Source: JBBQVS01 sp964250805 (GTDB lineage Bacteria; Chloroflexota; Ktedonobacteria; Ktedonobacterales; Ktedonobacteraceae). Taken from it: DNA of 64,000 nucleotides. Within the stretch, counting starts at the first letter, position 1. Each line of letters begins with the position of its first letter. The translations under genes were made by a program, and so were the position numbers. Under the pieces are notes generated by a model. That model made no database searches, had not been told where the DNA came from, and saw only the letters and a list, made by a program, of their open reading frames with translations. Below are positions 17,252-26,947 of this stretch, piece by piece. Location of the stretch: the NCBI GenBank assembly GCA_964250805.1, contig CAXUHG010000003.1:1-64000 (forward strand), read 5' to 3'.

Positions 17252-19678
17252 ATGGAGCTTATCAATCTCTACTTAAAACGAAGGAGCGGTGTCACATTGG
17301 TAGATATGTCAAATGGGTGGACTGATAGTACACCATTTCCCAAAGAGGGACTTCTCATTGATCTGATTTATAATACGCTGAAAGAGCGTATGGACGAAAT
17401 ACCGGATTGGCAAGGACGGCAGGGCGTCGTTCGTCTTGGCTTTGCCATGACAGAACCGCATCCAGTTGCTATTCAAGCTCTTTCATCCTTTCTGAGTGCA
17501 AATACCACCAATGTCGGTATTCACACACGATTTGGAGATGGAAAAACTGGAACTCGACGACTAGAGAAAGAAGTGCTGGCACTTCTTAGTGACCTCTACT
17601 CAGGAGGAGCACTGGACGGCTACCTGACATCAGGGGGAACGGAGGGCGTTCTATGTGCTCTACACCTTGGTCGAAACATATTGCGACGGAGCGGAAAACA
17701 TCATCTAAAAGTCTTTACTGGAGCATTAGCACATCATTCAATCACAAAGGCAGCGGAAATTCTTGACATCCCTTTGGAAGCTCTACCTGTTTCAGAAAAA
17801 TATACGCTAGACCCTCATCAACTGCGTGCAAAAATACTGGCGGAAAAGGAAACTGGTCTGGATGGCATACTGGTTGTTTCGACTGCTGGATACTTTTCCA
17901 CTGGTCTGGTCGATGATGTAGATAAAATCGCAGAGGTTTTAGAGGACTTGCAGGCAATGGACCCAAGCTTTGGCATCTATCACCACGTAGATGCTGCATA
18001 CGGTGGCTTCGTATTACCATTCACCAACTCACTCATCCCCTTTGACTTTCGGAACCGAAAAGTTCATTCTCTCACGACCGATCCCCATAAAATGGGTCTT
18101 GTCCCCTATGGATGTGGCGTACTCCTCTGCCGCAAAGGCATTTTTGAAAGTGTCGCACTTCACGCAGAACTATCCGGCTTCGTAGATGAAACCATCATTG
18201 GCTCCCGACCTGGGGCAATGGCAGCCGCTTTATGGGCCGTCATTCACGCATTGGGACGTAATGGTTATATACATATTGCTGCATCTTGTCTGGAAAAGTT
18301 ACGATATCTTATCACAAGCATTCAACAAGTCGACCCACAAACTCTCATCTTACGTCATCCAGATATGAATGTTGCTGCTGTAAGCTTCTCTCTAGCTAAC
18401 GGAAAACTACCAACCTTGTTAGAAGAACGCTATCGTCTTGTAGGAAACGCGTTGCCCATTTTCGAAAATGGAAAGAAGACCGGAACACGAGTCTTTTACC
18501 ACTTTTATGCTATGCCCAGTTTGACCACAGAAGAAATTGAACGTTTTATTCAAGAACTCCAAGTTGCCTATCATCAGAAGTCAACTAAAAAACAAGTCCA
18601 GCAATACCTTGGTGATTTTCCTGAGCCTGTTGTAGAAATAAAACAAGGGACAACATGTCCCAGGCATAGCGTTGTGCATCCAAAGGGTCAACGCGACCCC
18701 CGACATTATCCCTTTAATTATTCTTTTCACACTTTTGTATCGCGTAAACGCACAAATGAGCCTTTTAATTCGCGTGAACTTTATTTTTCTAAAAGGCTAC
18801 AAAAGCCTGTTTATCTTTATGCGCCAGATATTGAGCAACCATTTTGTCATGAACTAGGAGGTATTTGTGTCCCCAACCACTTTTCATTAGAGGTGTTAGA
18901 TCGCTTCCAGCAAGATCTTTCACTGATCGGTGCTGCTCATTTCTTTCTCCATTCAGAACAACACCCATTCCATGCGACAGTAAATTTCTTTCCAACTGGT
19001 AAATTTCGCTCCCTTGAAATACACTTAGGGCAACAGCAGGTGCATGATGAAATACAAATATTCGCAGATGAAATAATCTTTAAACTGGGGAAGGACACGC
19101 ACACTTTCTACCGCGGAAATGATAGCTATTCTTTCTCCATTGATACTTCCGCAGAGATACACATTCGTCTTACTCCCATTGCAATAGAGCCACGCTTAGC
19201 CTATTTCCAATATAGCTCTGATCCTTATTTGTATCGTCACCGACATCTTCACCTCTCACAGCTAAAACGCTTCCCCAATCGCTTCTTCGGCATGATTGCG
19301 GAGTTTGAAGCTTCTAAGCAAAAGTACTCATCAAGGAATTTTACCGACCTACTCCGTGCTGCAGGAAAGCCACCACGCATGGAACATATATCAGGCGTGT
19401 GTGGTTTATCTGAGATTAAGGGGGAGATCAAGGAGGGAATATTACGCTTTGACGTTCTTTCACGCCGTAATGAAGGCCAGTATACCGTCCTACTGCCTTT
19501 ATCTCTCGGAGAGAATTTAGCGCAAATAGTAAAGATGCTTAACGTAGAGCATCCCGAAACCCTTGATGCTCTTGCACTTGCCGCATATGGAGAGCAAATC
19601 TACACACAAATGCAATCATTAGTATCGTTGCTCCAGCAAGAGTTCAATCTCGATCTAACCGGATTACGGTTGGCATAG
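17252..19678 (+). CDS. PLP-dependent amino-acid decarboxylase fused to a large unknown C-terminal domain
   Basis: Seen: residues about 40-440 are a group II PLP decarboxylase with SGGTEG (127-132), PLP-stacking HH at 161-162, HVDAAYGG (245-252, Asp247 for the pyridine N) and Schiff-base Lys280 in TTDPHKMG. Such enzymes decarboxylate aromatic amino acids, Glu, Asp or His; the substrate cannot be read here. Residues about 450-808 form a second region I do not recognise, rich in beta-prone, aromatic and His residues, perhaps two subdomains. Family members are normally 380-550 aa, so the fusion is unusual. Start uncertain: AGAGGT touches this ATG, and a later start such as Met19 is possible. Confidence 0.8.
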   Translation: MELINLYLKRRSGVTLVDMSNGWTDSTPFPKEGLLIDLIYNTLKERMDEIPDWQGRQGVVRLGFAMTEPHPVAIQALSSFLSANTTNVGIHTRFGDGKTGTRRLEKEVLALLSDLYSGGALDGYLTSGGTEGVLCALHLGRNILRRSGKHHLKVFTGALAHHSITKAAEILDIPLEALPVSEKYTLDPHQLRAKILAEKETGLDGILVVSTAGYFSTGLVDDVDKIAEVLEDLQAMDPSFGIYHHVDAAYGGFVLPFTNSLIPFDFRNRKVHSLTTDPHKMGLVPYGCGVLLCRKGIFESVALHAELSGFVDETIIGSRPGAMAAALWAVIHALGRNGYIHIAASCLEKLRYLITSIQQVDPQTLILRHPDMNVAAVSFSLANGKLPTLLEERYRLVGNALPIFENGKKTGTRVFYHFYAMPSLTTEEIERFIQELQVAYHQKSTKKQVQQYLGDFPEPVVEIKQGTTCPRHSVVHPKGQRDPRHYPFNYSFHTFVSRKRTNEPFNSRELYFSKRLQKPVYLYAPDIEQPFCHELGGICVPNHFSLEVLDRFQQDLSLIGAAHFFLHSEQHPFHATVNFFPTGKFRSLEIHLGQQQVHDEIQIFADEIIFKLGKDTHTFYRGNDSYSFSIDTSAEIHIRLTPIAIEPRLAYFQYSSDPYLYRHRHLHLSQLKRFPNRFFGMIAEFEASKQKYSSRNFTDLLRAAGKPPRMEHISGVCGLSEIKGEIKEGILRFDVLSRRNEGQYTVLLPLSLGENLAQIVKMLNVEHPETLDALALAAYGEQIYTQMQSLVSLLQQEFNLDLTGLRLA

Positions 19679-19703
19679 TCAATATTAGGAGAGGTATATC
19701 TTA

Positions 19704-20648
19704 TTGCAAAGCTTACACCCTGATACTGTAAAAAATAGTTTTCTTCAAGCAATGAATCTTGCTGTTCCTATCTTGCGTGTGGTCCGCCTGACTAAAGGTT
19801 ACAGCACTGAATGCTGGCGTATTGATCTCATTGAATCTAGCTTTCTCATGAAGATTGCTTTGCGTGATCAAGACACACAGACGTTTGCAAGACTAATAAC
19901 GTCTGTCAACCTCGCTCTCCAGGCAGGTGTTACAACACCAAGGATTATAAGCGAGACACTGGGTCATACAGTTAGCGGAAGGTCCTTACTTATCCAAGAA
20001 TGGTTAACAGGAATTGACAGTGAAGAAGTACTGCCTAGGTCTTCCCAAGCATTTCGCAATACGTTTTTTTACCGACTCGGAGCAACGCTTGGTTCCTTGC
20101 ATGCAGGTACGCTTGGAACTTATTTTTGCGATGTTGAGGGTGCAAATATGTACTCAGACATCAAAACCTATTTACAGACTATGCTTGTAAAAATAATCAG
20201 AGAAACTATAAATATTCAACTGCTCGACAGTGATAAAATACGTCTCCTTGAGGATACCGTAAGTTGCCACATACAAGCTCTTGCTGAACCCGTTACACCT
20301 TGTCTGGCACACTTGGATTTACATTTGCCCAATCTGCTTATCTTGGAGAATGAGCAACTCGGTCTCCTCGACTTTGAACATGCTCGCTTCACTGATCCTG
20401 TAGAGGACTTCATCAAATTACATGTCTGGGTTTTTCGCCAATATCCAGAACAGGAAGCTGCTTTGCTTGCTGGTTATTCAACTCATATGCTCTGGTGTGC
20501 AGAAGCATATGCGCGATTAAAGATTCATTTGGCAATCTATCTATTCTCTGCCCTTATTTATTTCGTGCATTATGAACCGGAATATATTCCTACTTGGTCG
20601 GGATATATACGTCATGTACTTGAAAAGGATTGGAAAATCTCCCTATGA
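19704..20648 (+). CDS. APH/choline-kinase-fold small-molecule kinase
   Basis: Seen: Brenner-type catalytic motif HLDLHLPNLLIL (HxDxxxxN) and the metal-binding LLDFEHARF (Asp in the DFG-like position) in a 314-aa protein, the size of aminoglycoside or sugar/choline kinases. TTG start behind AGGAGAGGTATATC. Its stop overlaps the ATG of the next glycosyltransferase (ATGA), so expression is coupled. Within this locus it more likely phosphorylates a sugar, amine or pathway intermediate than acts as a resistance enzyme, but self-resistance cannot be excluded. Confidence 0.8.
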   Translation: MQSLHPDTVKNSFLQAMNLAVPILRVVRLTKGYSTECWRIDLIESSFLMKIALRDQDTQTFARLITSVNLALQAGVTTPRIISETLGHTVSGRSLLIQEWLTGIDSEEVLPRSSQAFRNTFFYRLGATLGSLHAGTLGTYFCDVEGANMYSDIKTYLQTMLVKIIRETINIQLLDSDKIRLLEDTVSCHIQALAEPVTPCLAHLDLHLPNLLILENEQLGLLDFEHARFTDPVEDFIKLHVWVFRQYPEQEAALLAGYSTHMLWCAEAYARLKIHLAIYLFSALIYFVHYEPEYIPTWSGYIRHVLEKDWKISL

Positions 20649-22357
20649 TGATCATACTTCTCGAGATAACTACAAAGCATATATACTTTTTAAGGCAAAT
20701 TTATACTCTGTGGAATGAAAGAATACAAGATATTGTACAAACACCGCAGATGACAATCCTGACGTTCAGTGCGCTAACAATATTAGGGTTCATGACGCTA
20801 TGGAGATTGAAGCAGTTTAGTGCAAGTATTATTGCACTTCGCTGGTCTATTCAACAAAAACGTCTATGTCAGGGAATAGTCTTACCATATAACCAATATC
20901 CTGTTCCACAGGTAATTGTCCTCATTCCTGCGCTACGTGAACAGCCCGTTCTTGCACGTGTACTTAAAACATTGTCGTGCTACGAATACCCACGTTCACA
21001 TTTTTTGGTGATCATAGTCACTACAGAAAAAGAAATAGCTCAAAAGAAAGAAAAAAGAAGTACAATCAGACTGCTAGTCGATGCATTTAATCGAGGATGC
21101 TCTACCAAAAAATTTGCGCGTCTTGCTGAAGGAGTTTTTTCTCGCTCTCAACTAGAAACAGTCAGAACACTCCTTCAACAAGTTCCTTGTAGCCAACAGG
21201 TGAGTACATTGGAAGCTTGGTATGATCGTCTTCCTACAACACCTGATCTCGCCAAACAACTCGCAAGCGAGTTCAATACTACTTGTAAGGCAAAAACTTT
21301 TTTTCATATTCATTATCCTTATGAGTATGGAACAAAAGCATCTCAACTGAATTACGCAATAAGTCAGCTCACAACGCTCATGCCATCGCAATACGATGAT
21401 GAGAATACCTATATTGCTGTATGTGACGCCGATGCCATGCCAGATACAAGGACAGGTCGATCTCTTCTCTACTTAACAGGGCAGGCTCACGCAGAGAAGA
21501 AACCATTACCAGCTTTGTTGCAGCAGGTTCCTGTACCAGTATTAGGCATCAAGCACACTGGGAAAGGACTGGAAGGAGCCCTGTTGCGTAGCCAAGCACT
21601 CTTACATATACGCCGTAGCCTCGGAATTGAAGTATTCAAGCTATTGTATAGGCAATGGCTCTTCCGTCAACAGATATTTCGACCAATTAAAGCTCTGGCA
21701 CGCCCTATGATATACGGTATTGGTGCGGGTTTATACATCAAATTCTCTACACTCAAACAGATTGGACTCTTCCCAGAACCTGTAGATGATCTGGGTGTGG
21801 GATACCGCATCTCGATGCTAGATTTAGAAGCTTCACCTCTCCCTTATTTCTGTTACGTCGAGCCTTATGTAACACTTCGTCAACTCATTCTGGCTTATAG
21901 CTTTGTATTCCTCGGAGGTCTACAAGTTGGAAAGGAGTGTCAACGCGTAGCTAAACATCCGAGTCCACTTAATAAATTCGAACAAGCTGTACTGATTGCA
22001 AAAGAGTGGTTGGATTCTCTTAGCTGGATTTTCGGAATACCCCTTGTGACGTATGCCATGATTACTACTGTTCTTGGACTTGGACTACTTGGTGCTGTAC
22101 TCGTGACGATATCAGTGATAATACAGTATCCATTATCTTCCTACTTCCTCCTGAAGTTTCTCAAATGGTTAGATGTGCCTACTTTAGAGGAGGAATATAA
22201 CCTATACGATAAAACACCTATACAAGATGTACTAATGCTCATAACGACGCCACTACAGCCTTTTCTACTCTGGCTTAGCCCTGTTTATTATTTGATTAAC
22301 AGTTCGATCCTACGTCTGAAAGGCAAACATCTCGTCTTTGGAAAAACAGAACGTTAA
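20645..22357 (+). CDS. Membrane glycosyltransferase, family 2 type
   Basis: Seen: N-terminal hydrophobic segments, a GT2-like core with VIVLIPALREQPVL, the donor-binding DxD in VCDADAMPDT, an acceptor-side DDLGVGYRIS, and C-terminal hydrophobic helices (about residues 450-550). This is the layout of membrane processive or lipid-linked GT2 enzymes. The region around residues 130-220 is longer than usual and helical. The ATG at 20645 overlaps the upstream stop by 4 bp. Acts at the cytoplasmic membrane; sugar and acceptor unknown. Confidence 0.75.
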   Translation: MMIILLEITTKHIYFLRQIYTLWNERIQDIVQTPQMTILTFSALTILGFMTLWRLKQFSASIIALRWSIQQKRLCQGIVLPYNQYPVPQVIVLIPALREQPVLARVLKTLSCYEYPRSHFLVIIVTTEKEIAQKKEKRSTIRLLVDAFNRGCSTKKFARLAEGVFSRSQLETVRTLLQQVPCSQQVSTLEAWYDRLPTTPDLAKQLASEFNTTCKAKTFFHIHYPYEYGTKASQLNYAISQLTTLMPSQYDDENTYIAVCDADAMPDTRTGRSLLYLTGQAHAEKKPLPALLQQVPVPVLGIKHTGKGLEGALLRSQALLHIRRSLGIEVFKLLYRQWLFRQQIFRPIKALARPMIYGIGAGLYIKFSTLKQIGLFPEPVDDLGVGYRISMLDLEASPLPYFCYVEPYVTLRQLILAYSFVFLGGLQVGKECQRVAKHPSPLNKFEQAVLIAKEWLDSLSWIFGIPLVTYAMITTVLGLGLLGAVLVTISVIIQYPLSSYFLLKFLKWLDVPTLEEEYNLYDKTPIQDVLMLITTPLQPFLLWLSPVYYLINSSILRLKGKHLVFGKTER

Positions 22358-22393
22358 GATATTCAGTATTCTTTATTGAAAGGAGTAAATCCA

Positions 22394-23518
22394 GTGCAGG
22401 ACATACAAAAAGAACATGCCTCCTCCGATTACGTAAAAGCGCAACTACATGATCACTACATAGCAACATTAGATCCGCTTGGAGCTGATCAGTTTTTTAT
22501 TGAACAGCTTCCACAATTTAACATGATGAAATTGACTGGCGAACTTATCGCAACTGCCAAGAGATATATGCCAGATATAAATACATTGACAGACTTAGGT
22601 CCTTCGCATGCAAAAGCTATCATGCGAGATTTAGGATTTATTGCTGCTTCACTGGCTGCTCATGGCATTGATCTATCTGCCATTCCCAATCTAGAGTCTC
22701 TTCTGTTGAGCCTATCCAAAATTCTGAATGAAGTCCCCAGAGATACGGTAACAACTTACGGGGTACGTAATTCTTTGGATCAGCGAATGCGCACGTTTAC
22801 TGGTATTCCAGAAGAACACCTCTTCATTCGGTCTGTGGTCGATACGATAAATACCTTACCGGCTTGTTTGGTAGCACTAGATATCGCTCAACAAGAAGAC
22901 CCTGGCAGGTCTACTTTCCTAGAATGCTTGCAGGAAGCGAACTTTCATCTGCAAACTATGGTCAGGTCAATTACGGCTGTAAAACGCCAGATTACGCCAG
23001 AGGTATTCTCGTTCCAGCTACGACCCTTTTTCCCACCGCTCATAGTAGGAGACAAAAAGTATCTTGCTCCCGGAGGCGCGCAATTGGCTTTACTCATCAT
23101 TGATGTCATGACCTATGGGTCTCATCGCTTGAGCGTTGACGAGGTATATAAAGCATATGTCGAGGACAACGAACAATATTTACCACCAGAATATCGAGCC
23201 TATCTTGCTCAGGTTAAGACACGTCCATCATTAGTTAAGCAAGTATGTAAAAGATGCCAAGAAATATGCGGTGATGTTCAGATGGCTTACAAGCTTTTAC
23301 ATTCTTTGGATTCCCTTTTAGCTTTGCTACATACAGTACTCAAGTTTCGTTTCCCTCATAAAAAACTTGCTAGGGACAATATGTTGATCAGACCTTCAAA
23401 CTCTGTAGGTAGCGGTGGATATGATGCCACAATTTTAGATGTTCTTATCCAGGTTATAGAAGAGGCCATTGTGGAGATTAATCAAATTCGTATAGTTCTT
23501 AGCAGGAGCATACAATAA
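22394..23518 (+). CDS. PrnB/indoleamine-2,3-dioxygenase-superfamily haem protein
   Basis: Seen: FSFQLRPFFPPL (about residues 206-217), YLAPGGAQLALL, EDNEQYLPPEYR and, near the C-terminus, RFPHKKLARD then SVGSGGYD. These match the layout of the PrnB (DUF1864) branch of the IDO/TDO haem superfamily, in which the C-terminal His (here about 322) is the axial haem ligand before a GTGG-like turn. PrnB itself acts on a chlorinated tryptophan in pyrrolnitrin synthesis. Start set at GTG 22394 because GAAAGGAG lies 8 bp upstream. Stop and next ATG overlap (TAATG). Inferred role: oxidative rearrangement of an aromatic intermediate. The assignment is by motif recall only. Confidence 0.6.
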   Translation: MQDIQKEHASSDYVKAQLHDHYIATLDPLGADQFFIEQLPQFNMMKLTGELIATAKRYMPDINTLTDLGPSHAKAIMRDLGFIAASLAAHGIDLSAIPNLESLLLSLSKILNEVPRDTVTTYGVRNSLDQRMRTFTGIPEEHLFIRSVVDTINTLPACLVALDIAQQEDPGRSTFLECLQEANFHLQTMVRSITAVKRQITPEVFSFQLRPFFPPLIVGDKKYLAPGGAQLALLIIDVMTYGSHRLSVDEVYKAYVEDNEQYLPPEYRAYLAQVKTRPSLVKQVCKRCQEICGDVQMAYKLLHSLDSLLALLHTVLKFRFPHKKLARDNMLIRPSNSVGSGGYDATILDVLIQVIEEAIVEINQIRIVLSRSIQ

Positions 23519-24597
23519 TGAAAACGGATTTTCACCCCTTTCTTGTTGGAACTGTATTCAATCCACTACCTCCTTTGAGTACTGTACCGTCTCCAACCAG
23601 CAAGACATTGCTCTTACGCTATCCTAGCCGCCTCAATGCTATGGCGCTTGACCCTGGTCGCATTACAACAAACAACAATCTGATCTATCAAGCCGGAGAG
23701 ATTGTAGTATCGACCGCATTATATCGACAAGTACAGGTACGAGTTCTCTCAGAAGAGGAAAACATTGTTGTGGGAGAAGGCTCGCGTAATCCCACGCTTA
23801 TTCACCATGCAGCCGAAATTATACGTAAAGTTATCCAATTTCGTGAAGGGTTAGCCATTGATGTCATCACAACATTCGATTTTAAACACGCTGGCCTTGG
23901 ATCAAGTAGCGGAACTATTGCAGCAGTAGCGGCAGCAATCAACGAATTATATGGCCGACCAATCCCAATTCAACAATTAAGACAATATGTTGCACAGAAT
24001 CATGGTGAGGAAATCGATGGAGATAAGAAGCATTTAATGCCGGTGCAATGTATTGGAGGCTCCGCTGCTGCTGGAATGTGTAATGGAGATATTCTAGTCG
24101 TCGCTGGCAAATGCAAAGTGATCGGCTCTACTTCCCTTGACAAGAAATATCAGATCGTCATAGGCATACCTCATGACTTCACTGAAATAGATGCAAAAGA
24201 AGCACTTCAGGAGGAAGCCAAGTATTTTCCTGATTTTGCAAGGACCGGACGAGAATACGGACCAACAATCGCTTACCGTCTCGTACATGAGTGTCTTCCT
24301 GCACTAACATACGGTGATATTAAACCGCTTGGTGATCTTATATTCGACTACCGTTTTCGTATGGGCAGCATCAAGAATTGCTCTTTTATATATCCTCGTA
24401 TTATCGACATTGCCAAAGAATTGGAGGTGCTTAAGCTAGAAGAAAAGGCTATTATTCTAGGCCTTTCCTCGGTTGGTCCTGCTATGTTTGCCGTCACCGA
24501 ATATGCACAGGAGTGCATTACACAGTTTGAGGCTGTAGGTTTGAGTTGCGTCGTCACATCAGGCTGGACGGGAACGTATGAGATTGTTACCCCTTAG
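23518..24597 (+). CDS. GHMP-family small-molecule kinase
   Basis: Seen: the ATP-binding motif HAGLGSSSGTIAAV (124-137) and an N-terminal PSRLNAMALDPGR stretch, as in GHMP proteins such as heptose, mevalonate and homoserine kinases and the related beta-RFAP synthases. Length 359 is normal. Coupled to the haem-protein gene by a 1-bp overlap (TAATG). The exact substrate is not readable; a sugar or polyol of the locus is likely. Beta-RFAP-synthase-like chemistry (pentose-diphosphate transfer to an aromatic acid) is an alternative worth testing. Confidence 0.75.
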   Translation: MKTDFHPFLVGTVFNPLPPLSTVPSPTSKTLLLRYPSRLNAMALDPGRITTNNNLIYQAGEIVVSTALYRQVQVRVLSEEENIVVGEGSRNPTLIHHAAEIIRKVIQFREGLAIDVITTFDFKHAGLGSSSGTIAAVAAAINELYGRPIPIQQLRQYVAQNHGEEIDGDKKHLMPVQCIGGSAAAGMCNGDILVVAGKCKVIGSTSLDKKYQIVIGIPHDFTEIDAKEALQEEAKYFPDFARTGREYGPTIAYRLVHECLPALTYGDIKPLGDLIFDYRFRMGSIKNCSFIYPRIIDIAKELEVLKLEEKAIILGLSSVGPAMFAVTEYAQECITQFEAVGLSCVVTSGWTGTYEIVTP

Positions 24598-24652
24598 CTG
24601 AATAGTTACGCACGCTTTCTAATATACATAGAAGAAAAGGCGGAATGAAACG

Positions 24653-25606
24653 ATGCATCAAATTAAAAATCCAGCGTTCTTTGTAGTCGGTTGTCCTCGA
24701 TCAGGCACCAGATTATTGGGCAGACTACTTGATGCTCATCCTTCGCTTTGCATTGGTCCAGATTGTCATCGCCTGATTGAAACATTAAGTAGAGGTGGCC
24801 CACTAGATCAACCTCTTTATGAGAGTTGGGATAGAGATAGTTACAGCGTTACTGTCGCTGATATCAAGAAAAGGGGATTAAACCTTTGCATTCAGGAATT
24901 AACTCGCTGTTTTCTAGAACAGTTTGCAGCTCAACAAGGAAAATCTCTCGTTGGGCATAAACTTGCTACGCGTGTATGTGAACCACTTTTATACAACACT
25001 TGGTCGGATATCCGTTTTATCCATGAATACCGCGATGGTAGAGACGTTTTCTGTTCTGTGAGAGAATGGCAATGGGTAGAGGAAGAGTTGACAAAACGTC
25101 TGCCTAGTTATCTAACAGACCCAGAGGCGACAGTTGCAGGATGGTGGATATGGAATGTAGTTAGGCGTCAAAAATTTGCGGCGCGTCATGGAGTACACTG
25201 GTTAGAAATCTCCTATGAATCCTTGATTGCAGATCCGCAGCAAGTATTAGTTAAAGTATGTGATTTTCTTCAAGTCGAATACAACAAACAAATGCTACAT
25301 TTTTATAAAAAAAGTGCTATAAGTGATGCATTAGATGTTGGAGAAGATTGGAAACGCCCTATTACCGCAAAGTTGCGATCCTGGGAAAAAGAACTCACAT
25401 CAGAAGAAATTGCTCGCTTTCAGGCTGAAGCTGGCAAAACACTGATACAGCTTGGATATAGTCTGGCACCAGTGAGCATATCAGCTGCAGCAGAGGAGCG
25501 TGCAAAAGCTGTATCACAAGCCACCATTATTACATTAGAAAAAAATGCTATAAATCATGGATGGGGTTCCGTTCTCGATAACGACGAGGTTTTGAGATTA
25601 CAATAA
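24653..25606 (+). CDS. PAPS-dependent sulfotransferase
   Basis: Seen: 5'-phosphosulfate loop VVGCPRSGTRLLGRLL at residues about 10-25 and the 3'-phosphate motif region EYRDGRDVFCSV, with a later WLEISYESLIADP segment typical of bacterial sulfotransferases (Sulfotransfer_1/3). Length 317 is normal. It implies that the final product carries a sulfate ester or sulfamate. It lies 56 bp after the GHMP kinase in the same direction, with AAGGCGG before the ATG. The IS1-type element begins 61 bp after its stop. Confidence 0.85.
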   Translation: MHQIKNPAFFVVGCPRSGTRLLGRLLDAHPSLCIGPDCHRLIETLSRGGPLDQPLYESWDRDSYSVTVADIKKRGLNLCIQELTRCFLEQFAAQQGKSLVGHKLATRVCEPLLYNTWSDIRFIHEYRDGRDVFCSVREWQWVEEELTKRLPSYLTDPEATVAGWWIWNVVRRQKFAARHGVHWLEISYESLIADPQQVLVKVCDFLQVEYNKQMLHFYKKSAISDALDVGEDWKRPITAKLRSWEKELTSEEIARFQAEAGKTLIQLGYSLAPVSISAAAEERAKAVSQATIITLEKNAINHGWGSVLDNDEVLRLQ

Positions 25607-25666
25607 AATCAGGCACCTTTTTAAACATCTGTAATAATAGTCATACACTTTACTGGCTATCTCTGC

Positions 25667-26911
25667 GGTAGTACCCCACTAACTAGTGAAAAAGTCAGGA
25701 GGGCTTGAAAAATCGTGAGTCATTGACAATGCTGTCATTATGAAAAAGCACCAGCAAGCACCAATGAACCCATCAGAACAATTCTGCCCCAATAGACGTG
25801 TTTGGCAAGAGGCAAAGTCGGAGAGGGCAACATTCGCATTCATGACCATACTCGACATCGTTATCGATGTCGGCAATGTAAAGCTACGTTTAGTGCTCGT
25901 CGAGGAACGATGCTCAAAGGGCTGCGCAAGCCAACCGAGCTGATTGTGATTGTGGTGACCCTCTTAGCCTATGGCTGCCCTCTTCAAGCCATTGTGCATG
26001 CCTATGAGGTAGATGAACGAACGGTGGCGTCGTGGCGAGACCGTGCAGGCAAGCAGTGCCAGCAGGTGCATTATGCACTCATCGAACAAGGAACCTTGGA
26101 TGTACTGCATGTGCAAACCGACGAGATCCGAGTGAAAGGACGCTCGATGATTGCCTGGATGGGACTTTCGATGATGGTTTCGACACGACTGTGGAAAGGT
26201 GGGCGTGGTCAGTCGAACGCATGATGGGGCAGGTGCGAGCCTGTTCGCGGACGACCTGTGCTCTCCTGATTTGTACGGATGGATGGGCGGCCTATCCCAA
26301 GAGCATTTGCCGAGCGTTTTGAGACAACGTCAAAGAGATGACAGGACGAGGACGCTGTTGTTTACGCGTGTGGTCCGACCTATGCATTGCCACTGTGATC
26401 AACCAGGCGGAGAAGAAACGCATTGTGGAAGTGACCAGAAAGATGACGCGAGGACCAGCCGAGCAAGCAGAGCAGCTCTTGAAAGCATCACGAGGAGAAA
26501 GGACGCTCAACACAGCGTTTATCGAGCGGTTGAATGGAACCATGCGAGAACGCTTAGCTGCTCTGACCCGCAAATGTCGTCATGCGGCTCGGCGACTCGA
26601 AGCATTAGAAACAGGGATGTACCTGATTGGATGCACCTACAACTTCTGCTTTGCTCATCACGAACTCTCTAAAGCACAGCAGAAGGGATATGTCTGTACG
26701 CCTGCGATGGCGGCAGGGGTGACCGATCATGCGTGGAGCATTCACGAGGTTCTGACCTACAAGATCGCTCCTGAACCCCTGAGTCAAGCCCAAGCAACCG
26801 CGAGGACGGCTTCGCAAAACATCCATTGCCGGACCCGATACTGCCTAAGCGTCCACGAGGACGCCCTCGTAAACTCGCTTGAGCATGTTCACCAGTTAGT
26901 GGAGTTCTACC
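25667..26911 (+). mobile_element. IS1-family-like insertion with 8-bp target duplication
   Basis: Inverted ends of about 24 bp (25667-25690 and 26887-26911; outer GGTAG, inner part CCACTAACT) bound a broken transposase. ATCTCTGC is present directly outside both ends (25659-25666 and 26912-26919), an 8-bp target duplication as expected for IS1-type elements. It inserted between the sulfotransferase and glycosyltransferase genes. The intact duplication suggests a fairly recent event even though the transposase is now broken. Confidence 0.85.
25764..26882 (+). pseudogene. IS1-like transposase, several frameshifts
   Basis: Seen in shifting frames: MNPSEQFCPN, then YRCRQCKATFSARRGTMLKG (zinc-ribbon-like) with LLAYGCPLQAIVHAYEVDER and QTDEIRVKGRSMIAWMG, then LICTDGWAAYPKS (catalytic D region), then NTAFIERLNGTMRERLA (catalytic E region) and CTYNFCFAHHELSK. 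A last frame gives the usual basic end KRPRGRPRKLA, stopping at 26880-26882. At least four frame changes, so not functional without programmed shifts. Confidence 0.8.
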
Positions 26912-26947
26912 ATCTCTGCAGCACAGTAAAATAAAGGATCATTTTCC

